A stretch of 64,000 nucleotides of DNA from Atherix ibis (taxonomy: Eukaryota > Arthropoda > Insecta > Diptera > Athericidae): assembly GCA_958298945.1 (NCBI GenBank), contig OY282610.1, forward strand, positions 66,585,088 to 66,649,087, written 5' to 3'. A model generated the notes under the pieces. It was not told the DNA's origin and did no database searches. It was given only the letters and a program-made list of their open reading frames with translations. Made by a program: the position numbers and the translations under genes. Shown piece by piece: positions 25,374 through 37,744 of the stretch (position 1 is its first letter; each line of letters starts with the position of its first letter).

Positions 25374-25675
25374 AAGCCTGGTATGCAGCATGAGCTAAGA
25401 TAAATTTTCATACGATCGCCAAATGGCCTCACGGTCGTGGCGCTATGAAGTGGCCCCTGGCACATGTCTAAGGGACCTTACAAACAAGCAAACAGTTTTC
25501 ATACGATTTTTCGTTAGCGAAATCGAAATCGGAAAATTTAGCTCACGATTTCGCCGGGCAGTACGCAGCTCGAAAGTGAAATGAAAGTGAAAAGGAGAGT
25601 GAATCTACTGAAAAGTAGATGGCGGCATTGATAAGTCTCCACACGATTTCACTTTGATTTTCACTACAAATAAAT
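25374..25675 (+). repeat. Foldback-like element arm, interrupted
   Basis: Begins GCCTGGTATGCAGCATGAGC, the terminal motif of the element at 27246-27989, and contains a second related motif near 25555-25580 (GGGCAGTACGCAGCTCG). It is interrupted by a 79-bp LINE scrap at 25417-25495 and by the TIR element that starts at 25676. Its opposite end was not identified. Confidence 0.55.
25417..25495 (+). mobile_element. Severely 5'-truncated LINE 3' end with 12-bp target duplication
   Basis: The 79 bp are flanked by TTTTCATACGAT on both sides (25405-25416 and 25496-25507). The sequence (CACGGTCGTGGCGCTATGAA ... CCCTGGCACATG) matches the 3' end of the RNase H-bearing LINE at 51660-52560, which lies on the other strand. 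Confidence 0.85.
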
Positions 25676-27172
25676 CTTAGATTAAAGAAGTACTGGATAG
25701 GCCTCTACACAAAAATGCTGTCCAACTTTTGTTGGCAATACATTCATAGAACGCACACACATGCAATACAACAGAAATGGCGTAAATCATTGGGGGCCAA
25801 ATTAAAAGTTCAGTATGCGATTGAAGCGGTTCGTTTAAAACCATTTTTCATATGTGATAGCATTTATTCGTAAAGAAGCAGATTTTTTAATATTGCGGGT
25901 GTTGTTGTTTGATGAAATTAGTTTTGTAAATATGCAATAAAACACAGTATTCTATTTTAATACATTATTTTTTTATTTCATTATATATTATTTATTAAAA
26001 CATAATAATTTAATGAATCAATAGAAAACAATGCTTTCAATGTGCATAGGAGAAAATATTATAATACATGTATACAATTACTTACTTTCTTTGTTGACGA
26101 GTCCTCACATTCAGTGCTGCTATTAGGGACCTAGAATATAAAAGTAATTAAGGCAAAATTATATATCAATCATTTTTTTTATATTACATGTTCATTATCA
26201 TCCTTAACATATAAATATTCGATCGTCACATTTACTTTTTCAAGTAAGAATTAACATAAATTGAAGTGTGTTAAATTAACATAAATTGAACCACTATTAA
26301 AAAAAATCGGTCCCTTAAACTTTCTTACACACACTTTATATACACCGGCACTGTACTATTTCATGGTAAACATTGAACTGTCAACATCGGATTTGTTTAC
26401 ATTTATTCAATGCCGAACTTTTCCCTTTTTAACCACTTTTTACACAAAAGATATCACTAAAAGCCATTTAGGCACATCACAAATAAAGTTTTTCTTAATT
26501 TGTTTTGTAAAAATAAATATGTCAACTTACCGAAAGAAAGAAATTCCCGGCTTCCTCATTTTTTCGTATGAGAAGCAATTTCTCACAAAACACTTCATTT
26601 CCTGAAATAAAAACTTCGTATTAACTTTTATTAATAATATAACAATTTGTATAAATACTTACTTTTCCGTAAATACTTCTAAAAAGTTGGAAATAACACT
26701 TTTAAAAACACTTTTCGAACCCCAAAAAAAAACAACTGAGAAATGTTAAAAATAGCCCGCTGTTTTCGGTGTGTCACCACTTTCATGGACAATGGCGCGT
26801 TTGAAAACTCTCCTAAAGTCTACAAAATTGAGGCGCTTTATATTTGATTGATATTTCCGGAAGGAATAATAAACCTAAAATAGAATTCCATTCCGTATCA
26901 AAAGATTGTACAAAAAATAAAAATTGCCTGTCGTTGTGTTTAAATTGTATTTTTGTTTCCAATAAATGTATTAAAATGAATATAAATTATGCTTTTGCAA
27001 TTCAATAAATTTGTATTACGACAACTAGATGGCGGTGGGTGTCATGTCTACATAAAAAAATATACACAAAAATATCCCGCTTTTGCCATTTCTCACCGCT
27101 TGGCTATAAGTTGGACACAAAAATGCGTATACATATACGGTAGGGGCCTATCCAGGTATTTTTTAATCTAAG
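25676..27172 (-). mobile_element. TIR element Z copy 1, non-autonomous, 8-bp target duplication
   Basis: Ends CTTAGATTAAAGAAGTACTG and complement (…TCTAAG at 27172), both followed inward by TGGATAGG. Flanked by a perfect AAATAAAT duplication (25668-25675, 27173-27180). AT-rich, 1497 bp, no transposase frame seen. Related copies at 55073-56531 (opposite orientation) and 39930-42300. An 8-bp duplication fits hAT or P-type integration; the superfamily is not determined. Confidence 0.92.
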
Positions 27173-27245
27173 AAATAAATGCACGGGACAATAATTAAAG
27201 ATAAATGGTAGCTAAATTTTGACGTTTTTGTTTTTTTTATCGTAA

Positions 27246-27989
27246 AGGCCGGTATGCCGCTCGAGCTAAGATAAATTTGTAGTGATAACTTTCGTTGCAA
27301 TGGACGAAAGTAGTCTAAATTTATATACTTTTATATAATTATAAATAATTCCATAAGTAGAAATATAAGGTATAAATTATATTCTCCCTAAATATGTTGA
27401 TAAAAAATTATACTCTAATGATTTATTTAAAAAATATTAAGAAACATTTGAAATTAAATATCCCATAATACCCCCTATAATAAAAACAAATAAAGTTATT
27501 AACTTGAAATAATCAGGTAAACAAATTATATAAGGAACTGGAAAAATTAATCAATTTAATATACTTCCACCAATAACTGCTATAAATAATAATCCCATTA
27601 TTCCCTTTAATATAATTCAACCCTCATCATGTAATAAATGTAAAGATATAACATTAAAATTTCCAGTCATTGTATAATAAACTAACCGAATTGAATAACA
27701 ATCAGTTAAACCTGTAGAAAAAAAATATAAGAAAAAACTAAATATATTTAAATAAGATAAAGATACAATTTCTAAAATCATATCCTTTGAATAAAATCCA
27801 GCTAAAAAAGCTATTCACTTCATTTATTTTTAAAATTACAACAAAACATCAACATCGAAATTGAAAAGTTCCGAAATGTCAAAATTTATCTCTACACAAA
27901 AACTTTTCACTCTCGTTTAGCTGCGCTAAATGGGAGAGCAGTGGAGATCGCGTTAAAATTTATCTTCGCTCGAGCTGCATACCAGGCAT
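27246..27989. mobile_element. Foldback/TIR element carrying mitochondrial DNA
   Basis: Imperfect inverted ends of about 35 bp: GGCCGGTATGCCGCTCGAGC at 27247 and the complement of GCCTGGTATGCAGCTCGAGC ending near 27987, each continuing as AAGATAAATTT inward. The middle (27351-27815) is an ND5 fragment. No coding potential of its own; target duplication not clear. Confidence 0.75.
27351..27815 (-). pseudogene. ND5: Nuclear copy of mitochondrial ND5 (NUMT)
   Basis: Read on the minus strand with the invertebrate mitochondrial code (TGA Trp, ATA Met) the fragment gives an uninterrupted run of about 120 residues of NADH dehydrogenase subunit 5: FLAGFYSKD, EIVSLSYLN, STGLTDCYSIRLVYYT, GGSMLNWLIFP, YMICLP and GYLISNVS. 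Two TAA stops follow before the PYISTYG phrase. With the nuclear code it is full of TGA stops, so it cannot be expressed here. High conservation and few lesions suggest a fairly recent transfer. It lies between the inverted ends of a foldback element. Confidence 0.93.
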
Positions 27990-28489
27990 AAGCAAATAAA
28001 ATTTCCAGTACAAAAATTCTCATTCTTACGATTCGATCTTACTCAAATTACAACAAATGTTAACAGTAAGTATTATTCATATATTGCACATTAACATCAT
28101 AATGAAATTTAGTTTGTAAGAGTTTTGTAATATTTAATTTTTATATTTTAAATTATAAGCAATTTCAATTTAAAAATATGTTCAGTTATTAGTTGCAAAT
28201 CAAAGATAATAAACCAAATTTGAAAACTTTTATTGTTATTAAATACGGATAGTAAACCATAACTTTTATGTTATGGTTGAACACTTCAATCCAAAATCAT
28301 TTGAATATTCCAGAAACAGTACATTAACATTGTAACAAGCCTAAAAACTGCTAGTTACAGTGTTTAAGTAGTTACAGATAGCAAAATTTATTTAAAAATT
28401 AGTTAGTTATATCAAAAAATATAAATAAATTTTAAAAATAAAATTCATATAAAAAATTTTAGTTTTATTTATTATCAAGGTTCGTACTA

Positions 28490-29781
28490 CGAGGGTCATT
28501 CAACAAGTACTTAGCCTCACCGCCCGATGAAACTGCTGTCACAAAAGAAATTTACCATCGTGCAGTACATTCTTTTAGTAGCCTACTGTCAAAGTTTTAG
28601 TCGATTTCCTTCATTAGTTTTGTTTTGAGAGCCTTTGAAAGCGATCGTGTCGGTCGGTTGCACAAAAATGGAAAAAGAACAATATCGTTCGGTGATTAGA
28701 TTCTTGTTTTTGGAAGGGAAAACGCGCAGCGAAATCAAAGATCGCTTGGATGCTGTGAATGGTGACTCTTCTCCTTCGATGGCGACCGTCAAGAATTAGT
28801 TCAACGAGTTTGTTCGTGGCCGCACGTCGGTTTTTGATGAGCCACGCCCAGATGCCCCGAAAACGGCTGCTACGGAGGAAAACGTTAAAAAAGTCCACGA
28901 TCTCGTGTTTGCAGACCGTCGATTGAAGGTTCACGAGATAGCTGAGACTGTGGGCATCGCAGTAGGAACGGTGCATCATATTCTACACGAAGAACTGGGC
29001 ATGAGAAAGCTGTCGGCGCGATGGGTGCCGCGTTTGCTCACACCGGAAAACAAGCGCAACCGTGAGACCACATCGGCGACGTGTTTGGCGCTGTTTCAGC
29101 GCAATCCAGCGGAGTTCTTGCGTCGTTTCGTGACCGTCGACGAAATATGGATTCACTGGTACACAACAGAGACCAAGGAACAGTCGAAACAGTGGACTTC
29201 ACCCGGCGAACGTGCTCCGAAGAAGGCGAAGACTGTTCGATCGGCCGGAATGGTGATGGCCACCGTTTTCTGGGATTCACAAGGTGTGATCCACATCGAT
29301 TACCTCGAGAAGGGTAAAAAAATCACGGGGCGCTACTATGCTGACTTATTGGGCCGATTTGACGTCGAATTGAAGAAAAACCGGCCCCGCTTTGCGAAGA
29401 AAAAAGTGCTGTTCCACCACGACAATGCGCTGGCTCACACCTCCGCCGTCGCCATGGCCAAATTGGTCGAATTGCGCTACGAATTGCTGCCCCATCCACC
29501 GTACTCTCCAGATTTGGCCCCCTGTGACTACTTTTTGTTTCCAAACCTGAAAAAATCACTCGCCGGGAATAGATTTGGGTCGAATGAGGAGGTCATTGTC
29601 GCCACGGAGGCCTATTTTGCTTCCCTCGAGAAAATGTATTTTTTGGATGGGTTAAAAAAGTTAGAGCATCGCTAGGCCAAGTGTATCGAGCTTGAAGGAG
29701 ATTATGTGGAAAAATAAATTGCAACCTTTCAAAAATTTTCGTTTTTCCTTTGTAGGCTAAGTACTTGTTGAATGACCCTCG
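28490..29781 (+). mobile_element. Mariner, irritans-type family B copy 1
   Basis: Full-length 1292 bp, starting CGAGGGTCATTCAACAAGTA and ending with the complement, TA on each side (28488-89, 29782-83). The TIRs differ from family A at several positions and the coding part is markedly more GC-rich than the surroundings. Confidence 0.95.
28668..29717 (+). pseudogene. Mariner transposase, family B, two Trp-to-stop changes
   Basis: One 350-codon register from ATG 28668 to TAA 29715-29717, the usual length of irritans mariner transposases. It is interrupted only by TAG at 28797 (codon 44) and TAG at 29673 (codon 336); the second copy has Trp at both positions. Domains: helix-turn-helix (RSEIKDRL, VGIAVGTVHHILHEEL), WVPRLL, catalytic VDEIWIHWY, HHDNALAHT and YSPDLAPCDYF, with 34 residues between the last two Asp. 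The usual Thr of VDETW is Ile here. Inactive as it stands but little decayed, so the family moved recently. Confidence 0.93.
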
Positions 29782-30329
29782 TACTTACGAAGGCAGATTT
29801 TTATTTACTATCGAGTCGTATTATTATCATAAAGAATTTTTATTTGTGCCTAAATAGCGACTATTAAATTTAATTAATGAAAATTTCAAAAATAGAGAAA
29901 ATTTCGGAGTAACTTTTTCTAAAAAGAAACTGGTATAAATATTTTTGGTCGAAAAACTGAAAATATTTATGACAAATTTTTTTCAATGAGTTTGTGTTTT
30001 TTTTCAACGTAATTTTTTAATATTACTTAAAAATGGGCATGTTATTAAAATAATTTTTCATATAAAAAGTATACGTTTGTAAACAATTTATTTAAATAAT
30101 TTTGCTTTTTTGATAATTGAACTTTATAAAATTTTATATTCAAAATGTAAAAGATTTCTGAAATCGCAAACCACTTTTTTTATTGACTTCAATTAAAAAA
30201 TAATAAAAATTAAGACTATAAAAATATTTTATATTCTAGAAATTAAAAAAATGTCTAAAAATTTATTATTACATAAGAAATGGATTTTTTAATTCTCTTT
30301 TTATTTGTGAGCGATATTTTTCATTTCCT

Positions 30330-31200
30330 ACAATATAAAGTTTAAACAACAATTCGAAGAATATGTGAAGAAATTACAGAGCAAAGGGAATATAAAAAGA
30401 TGTGTTGGAGGATTTTCACTAAAATATTTCTTTTTCAGACTCTTGGGGTTTTTTTTCTTCTTCAAAGTAAAAAAAAGATACTATCTTTTACACATACTTT
30501 TCAAAATTTGGCAAATTATTAACGAACTAGTATATATCATTGATATTTTTTTATAAAATTTTAAACAAGCACATAAATTGAAAATACTTTATTTTTACTA
30601 TATATCTTCCCGTGTTCAGTTTGCTTTAAATATTATATAATTTATTCACTTAATTCGTTTAATTTCAATAAGAAAACATATATTTTTTATATTTTTGGAT
30701 AAATTTTTCAATAATTTCCAAGACAATAATGGTAATTGAAAAATAATAAAAATCGTTTAAGAAACAAAAATTAATAATTTTAAATATTCCTACTTAAGTA
30801 GAGACTTGATTCCTTTACATCTAGCCATTTATTGAAGACGCAATATTCTATACGTTCTGATATAATTTTTCACGTAAAGACAATTTGAATAATCTAAATA
30901 GTGTCAACACTAAATTCTTTTCGAACTGACGTTTTTTACTATGCAAACTTCTGTGCATTGCATCGCATATAGACTGATATGATAAATCAATATAAAACAG
31001 TAGATTGTAAATACAATGGAAATGTACATATTTTCTTTAAAAGTTGATTAATTAAAGTAAATAGAAAAATTTGCACAAGTGAAAAATATAAAGAAAAGAA
31101 TATTGAATTTTTTCAAAAAATTTCATCCCAAAATCATATGTGAAAAGTTCTGACATGAGACAATGTATTAAGTTTGTTATTTCTAATTGTACGAAATGAG
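30330..31200 (+). repeat. Duplicated block W, copy 1
   Basis: About 0.87 kb of AT-rich DNA repeated in the same orientation at 33237-34180, just before the first visible GGT exon. Shared stretches include AATTACAGAGCAAAGGGAAT, TACTTAAGTAGAGACTTGAT, TTTCACGTAAAGACAATTTG and TGACATGAGACAATGTATTA. Mariner A copy 2 sits at its right edge. No GGT exon was found after this copy. Confidence 0.85.
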
Positions 31201-31238
31201 GTAACCAATCTAAATTAATTAAAAAATCAATTATCATA

Positions 31239-32527
31239 CGAGGGTCGTTCAATAAGTCCTTAAAAAAAGATGGAAAAAAACTGTTTTATAAAAAAAAAAA
31301 TTTTTATTTTTCAACATAAACTCCTTTTAGCTCTATACACTTTTCCAACCGTTTTTCCAAAATTTTTATCCCGTCCAAAAAATAGGATTTCGGAAGTTCT
31401 GCAAAATACTCATCCGTTTGAGCAATGACGTCCTCGTTAGAAGTGAACCGTCGTCCGCCAAGACATTTCTTCAGATTGGGGAAAAGAAAATAGTCACTCG
31501 GGGCCAAATCTGGTGAATAAGCGGGATGCTGCAACAATTCCATTCTCAATTCCACAATTTTGGCCATGGAAACAGCGCAGGTGTGCACACGCGCATTGTC
31601 CTGATGCAAGAGGATTTTTTTCTTCTTCAGATGGGGGCGTTTCTCTTTGATTTCCTCGCTCAACCGTTACAATAACGACGCGTAATATGCTCCTGTTATT
31701 GTTTTTCCTTTTTCCAAGTTTTCGATAAAAATGATGCCCTGCGAATCCCAAAAGACTGTGGCCATCACCTTGCCGGCCGATGGCACAGTTTTTGCCTTCT
31801 TCGGAGCCCGTTCACCCTTGAAAATCCACTGTGATGACTGTCTCTTCGTTTCTGGAGTGTAGTAGTGTATCCAGGTTTCGTCCACAGTGACTTATCGACG
31901 AAGGAATTCGGAGGATTGCGATGAAAGAGTGCCAACATAGCCTCAGAGTTCACTGCACGATTGCGCTTATTCTCCTCTGAGAGCAAACGCGGCACCCATC
32001 TTGCCGAAATTTTTTTCACAAACAATTTTTCATGCAAAATTGAAGCGACTGTACCTTGTGATATGCCAGTGGCCTCAACTAATTCGCACACTTTAATTCG
32101 CCGATCGTTCAAAATCAGATCGTGGATTTTGTCGATGATTTCAGGAGTAGACACCTCAACTGGTCGTCCTGAACGATGTTCATCTTTTGTGGATGAACGG
32201 CCACGTTTAAATTCATTCATCCAATTGTAAACCATCGCAAATACAGGTGCAGATGTGCCATGAACTGCATCCAACTCGGCTTTGATTTCTTTCGGGCTTA
32301 GGCCTTTCAAATGGAGATGTTTGATGACAGCCCTAAACTCGCTTTTTTCCATTGTTATGCACAAATAAATGTCGTTCACTTTAATCGACGATAGAAATTG
32401 ACCTACGCTATGGATCGAGCTGAAAGACAGCTTTCTTGTCGATAATGCTACTTACAAAAAAAAAATCTTTACCGACACTACAAGCGCAATTTCTCGGATT
32501 TTCGAAGGACTAATTGAACGACCCTCG
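31239..32527 (-). mobile_element. Mariner, irritans-type family A copy 2
   Basis: TA-flanked (31237-38, 32528-29), 1289 bp, transposase on the minus strand from ATG 32352-32350. The frame is open through RWVPRLL and HRNP, then a 1-nt loss near 31913 and a TAA for Tyr in RRYVT break it. The later part (WIHYYTPETKRQSSQW, SAGKVMATVFW) ends at the shared TAA (31669-31667). The last frame 31304-31663 holds HQDNARVH and YSPDLAPSDYF and reaches the normal end VEK. Confidence 0.95.
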
Positions 32528-32529
32528 TA

Positions 32530-33236
32530 CAATATTCTATACCTTTATTATGTTTGAATGTCCACTTAACTACTAACTACCGTAAAGAGAAATAATCCCC
32601 CATTGATAATTTCTCATCGTAGAGTAGGTCTTGAAACAGTCAGTATCGCTTGCGGACTTTAACTTTTCTTTGAATTGCTTCAAGGGAACCTCACCTAGCA
32701 AGGACAAGGTCTCTTTTAAAATAATTAAATAGGCTTCGTCAACATTCCATGCAAAAACCGTTACCCTTTAAGAGTAAGCCCGGATGCCAAAATCTATCAA
32801 TAAATACACCGGTAGAGTGCTCTTTCCTTTCTAAAGAGGATGCAATGAAATCGACTACTCGATGGGACTGCCGGGTAGTGGAGTGTTTGGAGCCGAAACC
32901 GAACTAATGATTGGGAATTAAATTTGAAAACCATTTATGGTGTGGGTGTGAATTACTAACTGTTGATTAAGCTACCATTTCTGAATTGAGAAAGGCTGTT
33001 CAATGGCACCGAAAGCTATACTAGAATAAACGAATAAGGACAAGTATGAAAAATAAATAAAAAAGACCAACATCAACACGGGAAAATAATTATATTAAAT
33101 ATGCACCGCATGATAGGTTTTTTCAATTTAATCGGTTTTTTATGGCAATAGTTTTTTTTTTTTAAATTTAAATGTTATCTGAAACTAAGTATAACTTGAA
33201 ACAAGCACATTAATGGCAATAGATAAATAATTATCT
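32530..33236. other. Intergenic, nothing recognised
   Basis: Mixed-composition DNA between mariner A copy 2 and duplicate block W. A somewhat GC-richer patch at 32860-32910 has no identifiable origin. If block W was duplicated together with a GGT 5' part, that part is not visible here. Confidence 0.4.
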
Positions 33237-34180
33237 ACAATATAAATTTTAAATATCAATTTGAAGTTACAAATATGTTAAGAAATTACAGGGCAAAGGG
33301 AATATAAAAAGGATTTTTACTAAAATATTTCTTTTTCAACCTCTCGGGTTTTGTTTGAAAAAAAATATCTTTAAAGTAAAAAAAAAAATACTATCCTTTT
33401 CAAAATTTGGCAAATTATTAACGAAATATTGTAGTATATATCATTGATATTTTTTTATAAAATTTTTAACAAGCACATAAATTGAAAATACTTTTTTTTT
33501 ACTATATATCTGCCCGAGTTCACTTTGCTTTAAATATTATATAATTTATTCACTTAATTCGTTTATTTTCAATAAGAAAACATGAATTTTTTTATATTTT
33601 TAGAGACATTTTTCAATAATTTGCAAGAAAATAATGATAATTGAAAAATAACAAAAATAGTTTAAGAAACAAAAATTATTAATTTTAAATATTCCTACTT
33701 AAGTAGAGACTTGATTCCTTTACACCTAGCCATTTATTGAAGACGAAATTTTCTCTATGTTGTGATATAATTTTTCACGTAAAGACAATTTGAATAATCT
33801 AAATAGTGTAAACACTTAACTTTTTTCGCCAGTTAAAAAAAAATTAGTGAACATGTTTTACTGTGCAAACTTCTGCTCATTGTATCGAATATAAACAAAA
33901 ATGATAAATCAATATAAGATAAAAAATTGTTATTGCAACATAAATGTACATATTTTTTTTAAATAGTTGATTAATTGAGGTAAATAAAAATTGACAAACT
34001 AATAATATTATAACAATTGGTATAATTTGAACAAGTGCAAAATATAAGAAAATATCTACAGAATTTTTTGAGAAAATTTCATCCCAAAATCATATATAAG
34101 AAGTTCTGACATGAGACAATGTATTAAGTTCATCATTTCGTACTATGAGGTAATTAATTATAATTAAAAAAAAACTTTTA
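33237..34180 (+). repeat. Duplicated block W, copy 2 (upstream or intron of GGT)
   Basis: Diverged copy of 30330-31200 in the same orientation. It ends about 40 bp before the acceptor of the first visible GGT exon, so it is either the intron before that exon or part of the gene's 5' flank. Confidence 0.85.
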
Positions 34181-34221
34181 TCAATTATATAATTTTGTGA
34201 TTTTGTCATATTTATTACTAG

Positions 34222-36359
34222 TTTTATATTCGCTTTGGTAATTTTGTTCATTGGAGGGGCAGCATCCCGTTCTGCTCAAGGAAGTCAAGGTGCAATAGCA
34301 TCAAATGGCTTGGAATGTGCCCAAATTGGAAAGTAAGTTTTCTCAAAAATATAATCAAAATTGGTCACTTTTATTTAAATATAAAAATGCTAACCCACAA
34401 AAAATGATATATAGAGATTTGTTCGCTGCTGGTGGTTCAGCTGTTGATGTAATGATTGGCGTTGCATTATGTGAGGGCGTAACAGGACCTCAAAGTATGG
34501 GAATCGGTGGAGGATTCTTAGCGACAATTTATAGTAAGAAAAATAATGAAGTCAAATCGGTGGTCGCTCGAGAAACAGCTCCAGGCGGTTCAACTGAAAT
34601 GATGTTCAAAAATTCTGAAATGATCGGTAAGCTAGAGATTTTTTTTTAAAAATTAAATTGAATTTCTTCTTAATCATGTTTTTAAACTATTTCATATAAG
34701 GTGGTAAGGCAAGTGCTGTTCCTGGTGAAATCTTGGGCTATTGGGAAATGCACGAAAAATACGGTGTTTTACCATGGGTTGATCTCTTTAAGCCAACAAT
34801 TGCATTATGCAAAAATGGTCATGAAGTTGACAAATTCTTAGATAAAGTTCTACAAAAGCATCCCGATATAATAACTAATTCAGAAACGATGAAAGAAATT
34901 TTCTGGAATTACGAAACTAATGCTGTCTACAAAATAGGCGAAAAAATAAAACGACCAGTTCTAGCTAAAACGTTAGAAACTATTGCCAACGAAGGGCCAG
35001 GTACACTCTATAATGGAGGTATAATTGCCCAACAATTCATAGCCGATGTTCAAGCATTGGGTGGAATAATGACCGTTCAAGATCTCAAAGACTACAGGTA
35101 TGATTTGGCAATATGAATAATAACTATTCGCCTTTAAAAATCAATATATAATTGCAGCGTTTTGTGGGTAGAACCAATATCAACACCCGTTTTAGATTAC
35201 AAATTGTACTCAGTTCCAGATCCTGGAAGTGGTGCAATATTGGCATTCATTTTGAATTTTATTGCATCTAAAGAAGGGTTAAAAGATAAACATGATCATT
35301 GGCATGTTTTAATGGAAGCCTTCAAATATAGCTATGGCTTGCGTACAAAACTCAGCGATTCGAAGTTTTCTCCTGAAATGCCAAAAGTGAAACATTCACA
35401 TTTTTAATAGTATGATAAAAAAGAATAAATAATTTATTTTTTTCTGTATTCAGTTCTTAGCTGAAATATCAAACCCTGAATATGCAACGCAGATCCGGGC
35501 ACAAAACTTTAGTATGGACACAACGACTAATGTTGCTGAGCACTATGGAGCAGACGTTGCCATTCCCCCATCTCATGGAACATCGAACATAGTCGTTTTG
35601 GCACCTAATGGAGATGCAGTTACCCTTACTAGTACTATTAATAACATGTATGTATAAAGTTACTGCCACTTGCTGATTACTTATCACAATAATGTATACT
35701 CATAGTTTTGGTGCTAAACGCCGTTCCCAACAAACTGGTATAATTTTGAATGATGAAATGGATGATTTCGCAACTCCTGGCAGGACCAATGTATACGGGT
35801 TCGAGCCATCACCAGCAAATTACATCAGACCTGGTAAGCGTCCTGTATCATCAATGAGCCCCAGTATTATTCTCGATAAGAATGGAAACGTTCGTCTATT
35901 AATTGGAGCTGCTGGTGGATCGATAATCACGACCTCAGTTGCTTTGGTTTGTTTATATACTAAAATTGTATATCTATAAAGAATTCATTTTCAAATTTGA
36001 TCCTATACCATAGTCGATATATCGTCATCTGTTCCTTAAGGAGCCACTGCAGCAAGCAATTCACGGACATAGATTACATCATCAGCTGCTTCCAATGTTC
36101 GTTAGACACGAAAATTCTACCAACGCTGTATGAAACATATTCGATTGCAAACAATATAAATTAAAAATAATCTATTATTTTCATTTTTAAGGATATTGTG
36201 AACGCGCTTACATCTAAAGGGCATGTTTTAAAACCATTTGAAATCGTCGAAGGATTCAGTGCTGTAACTGGTATTGCTATAGAAGGAGACGATAATCATG
36301 TAAGCCCCGTTTTCGATAACCGACGAGGTGGAAGTAGTGCAATATATAATAAATTTTGA
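34222..36359 (+). CDS. Ggt: Gamma-glutamyltransferase (glutathione hydrolase), start exon not found
   Basis: Membrane-bound N-terminal nucleophile enzyme that cleaves the gamma-glutamyl bond of glutathione outside the cell. Exons: 34222-34332, 34415-34626, 34701-35097, 35158-35386, 35454-35647, 35706-35946, 36014-36127, 36192-36359 (TGA 36357-36359); joined in frame they give 554 codons plus stop. Exon 1 holds the hydrophobic anchor FIFALVILFIGGAA and GAIASNGLECAQIGK. Exon 2 has DLFAAGGSAVD and SMGIGGGFLATIY. Exon 5 has the self-cleavage and catalytic Thr in VTLTSTIN. Exon 6 has FGAKRR, the substrate-binding NEMDDF, SSMSPSI and the oxyanion GAAGGS. Exon 7 has RLHHQLLP. An in-frame TAA without ATG lies before exon 1, so the initiator is in an unseen upstream exon. 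AATAAA signals at 36374 and 36388 follow the stop. Looks functional. Confidence 0.95.
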
Positions 36360-36373
36360 ATGAATTATAATGA

Positions 36374-36393
36374 AATAAAAATAATTCAATAAA
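36374..36393 (+). terminator. GGT polyadenylation signals
   Basis: Two AATAAA hexamers (36374-36379 and 36388-36393) lie 15-30 bp after the GGT stop codon, a plausible poly-A signal pair giving a very short 3' UTR. Confidence 0.6.
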
Positions 36394-36399
36394 AATTCA

Positions 36400-37740
36400 C
36401 ATCTATTTGAATAATTTTATTTATTCCAACAAAAAAAAATTGGGATTTTATTCCTATAAAAAAAATTAGGCATAATTTATTAGCGAATTTGAAATTTCAA
36501 TTCATTTTTTGAAATATTCTATATAATTTCTAGTATTTTCAAATTCTAATTATAATTTCAAGAAGTTTCAAATTCGTATTTTGAATAAGACAAATAATCA
36601 GAGAAGCTTATTACGGGTACAAACTTTGAAAATAACAAAAATAATTTTACTTTCAATTTTTGAGCATTTTCTCTTACCTGCCGTTTCAACATCACAATTT
36701 ATTAAAAGATTGAATAAATTATTTGATATATTAAATGGTAGTTTTTTTTGTTGCTGAAAATTATCTTAGTCTCTATTTTGTTCAAGATATGAATATATAC
36801 TTTTCTCAAATAAAACCTGTGGACGGAATAGAGGTCTACAATGAGTTAATAAAATGAACAGTTCTCACAATTGATCACCTGTACAATCAATAGAGGCAGC
36901 AGTTTATATGATAAAACACTGCACTTCGTCAACAGAATAGAAGCAGCAAAAATGTGTGAATCACTTTATCAGCATAAGGTAGAAAATCCATCGTGAGAAA
37001 GCTTATACGTTAGGTGAACTTGCATGTAAGTTAATTTAAGCTTAATTTAACAATCACTTATTGTGCAAATATAAGTTTTTACTGTGAAATGATCAGTTCT
37101 AGGTGATATCAATAAATTGGAAGACTGCTTACATATCAAATATAAATAAATTTGTTTTATCCTTACACCCTGAGGAATTCAAATAAAATAATTAAATAAA
37201 AATAAAATAACAGAAGTAAAGTGAAATAGAATAAAATAAATTACAAAAAAAAAAAAATATTTTTAAGAAAAGAACAATTGTGAGTTTTATTTTGTTAAAG
37301 TATTATTAGTAATTTTGAAGTAAGGGTGTAATGTATGCCTTAGTAGTGGAAGATAGAATCATAAAAAGGAGCATCTATTCGAGAAAACAGCCGCTCACCC
37401 AGAGATCATCGAAATAATCGCAGCCAGCCCAAATGAAGTCAGGGACAGTCGAGCCGATCAATCAGAAAATACGCGAAAAACTAATAAAAAATGATAAATA
37501 AAATATTAATAATATTTTCTTAATTAAATCGAAAACAATAAGTGAATTATTAATAAAAATTCTCCAAAGCAAAGCGTGACTGAAAATTTAGTGAAGTGTC
37601 AATCGTAAGTGGTGTCAAGTAGTCCCTGAGAAGAGAAAAAGAAGCAGGAAAAGGGAATTAGTTCGAAGTTAATGTTAATAAATTGAAAAACTTTTTTATC
37701 CACTCAAGATCACCTATTTCTATAATGTTCCAGAAGATTA
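36400..37740. other. Intergenic, possible LTR debris
   Basis: AT-rich. The patch 37330-37680 (AAAACAGCCGCTCACCCAGA, later TGGTGTCAAGTAGTCCCTGA) is richer in GC and reads like a retroelement leader, but no LTR pair or coding domain supports this. Confidence 0.3.
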
Positions 37741-37744
37741 AGTA

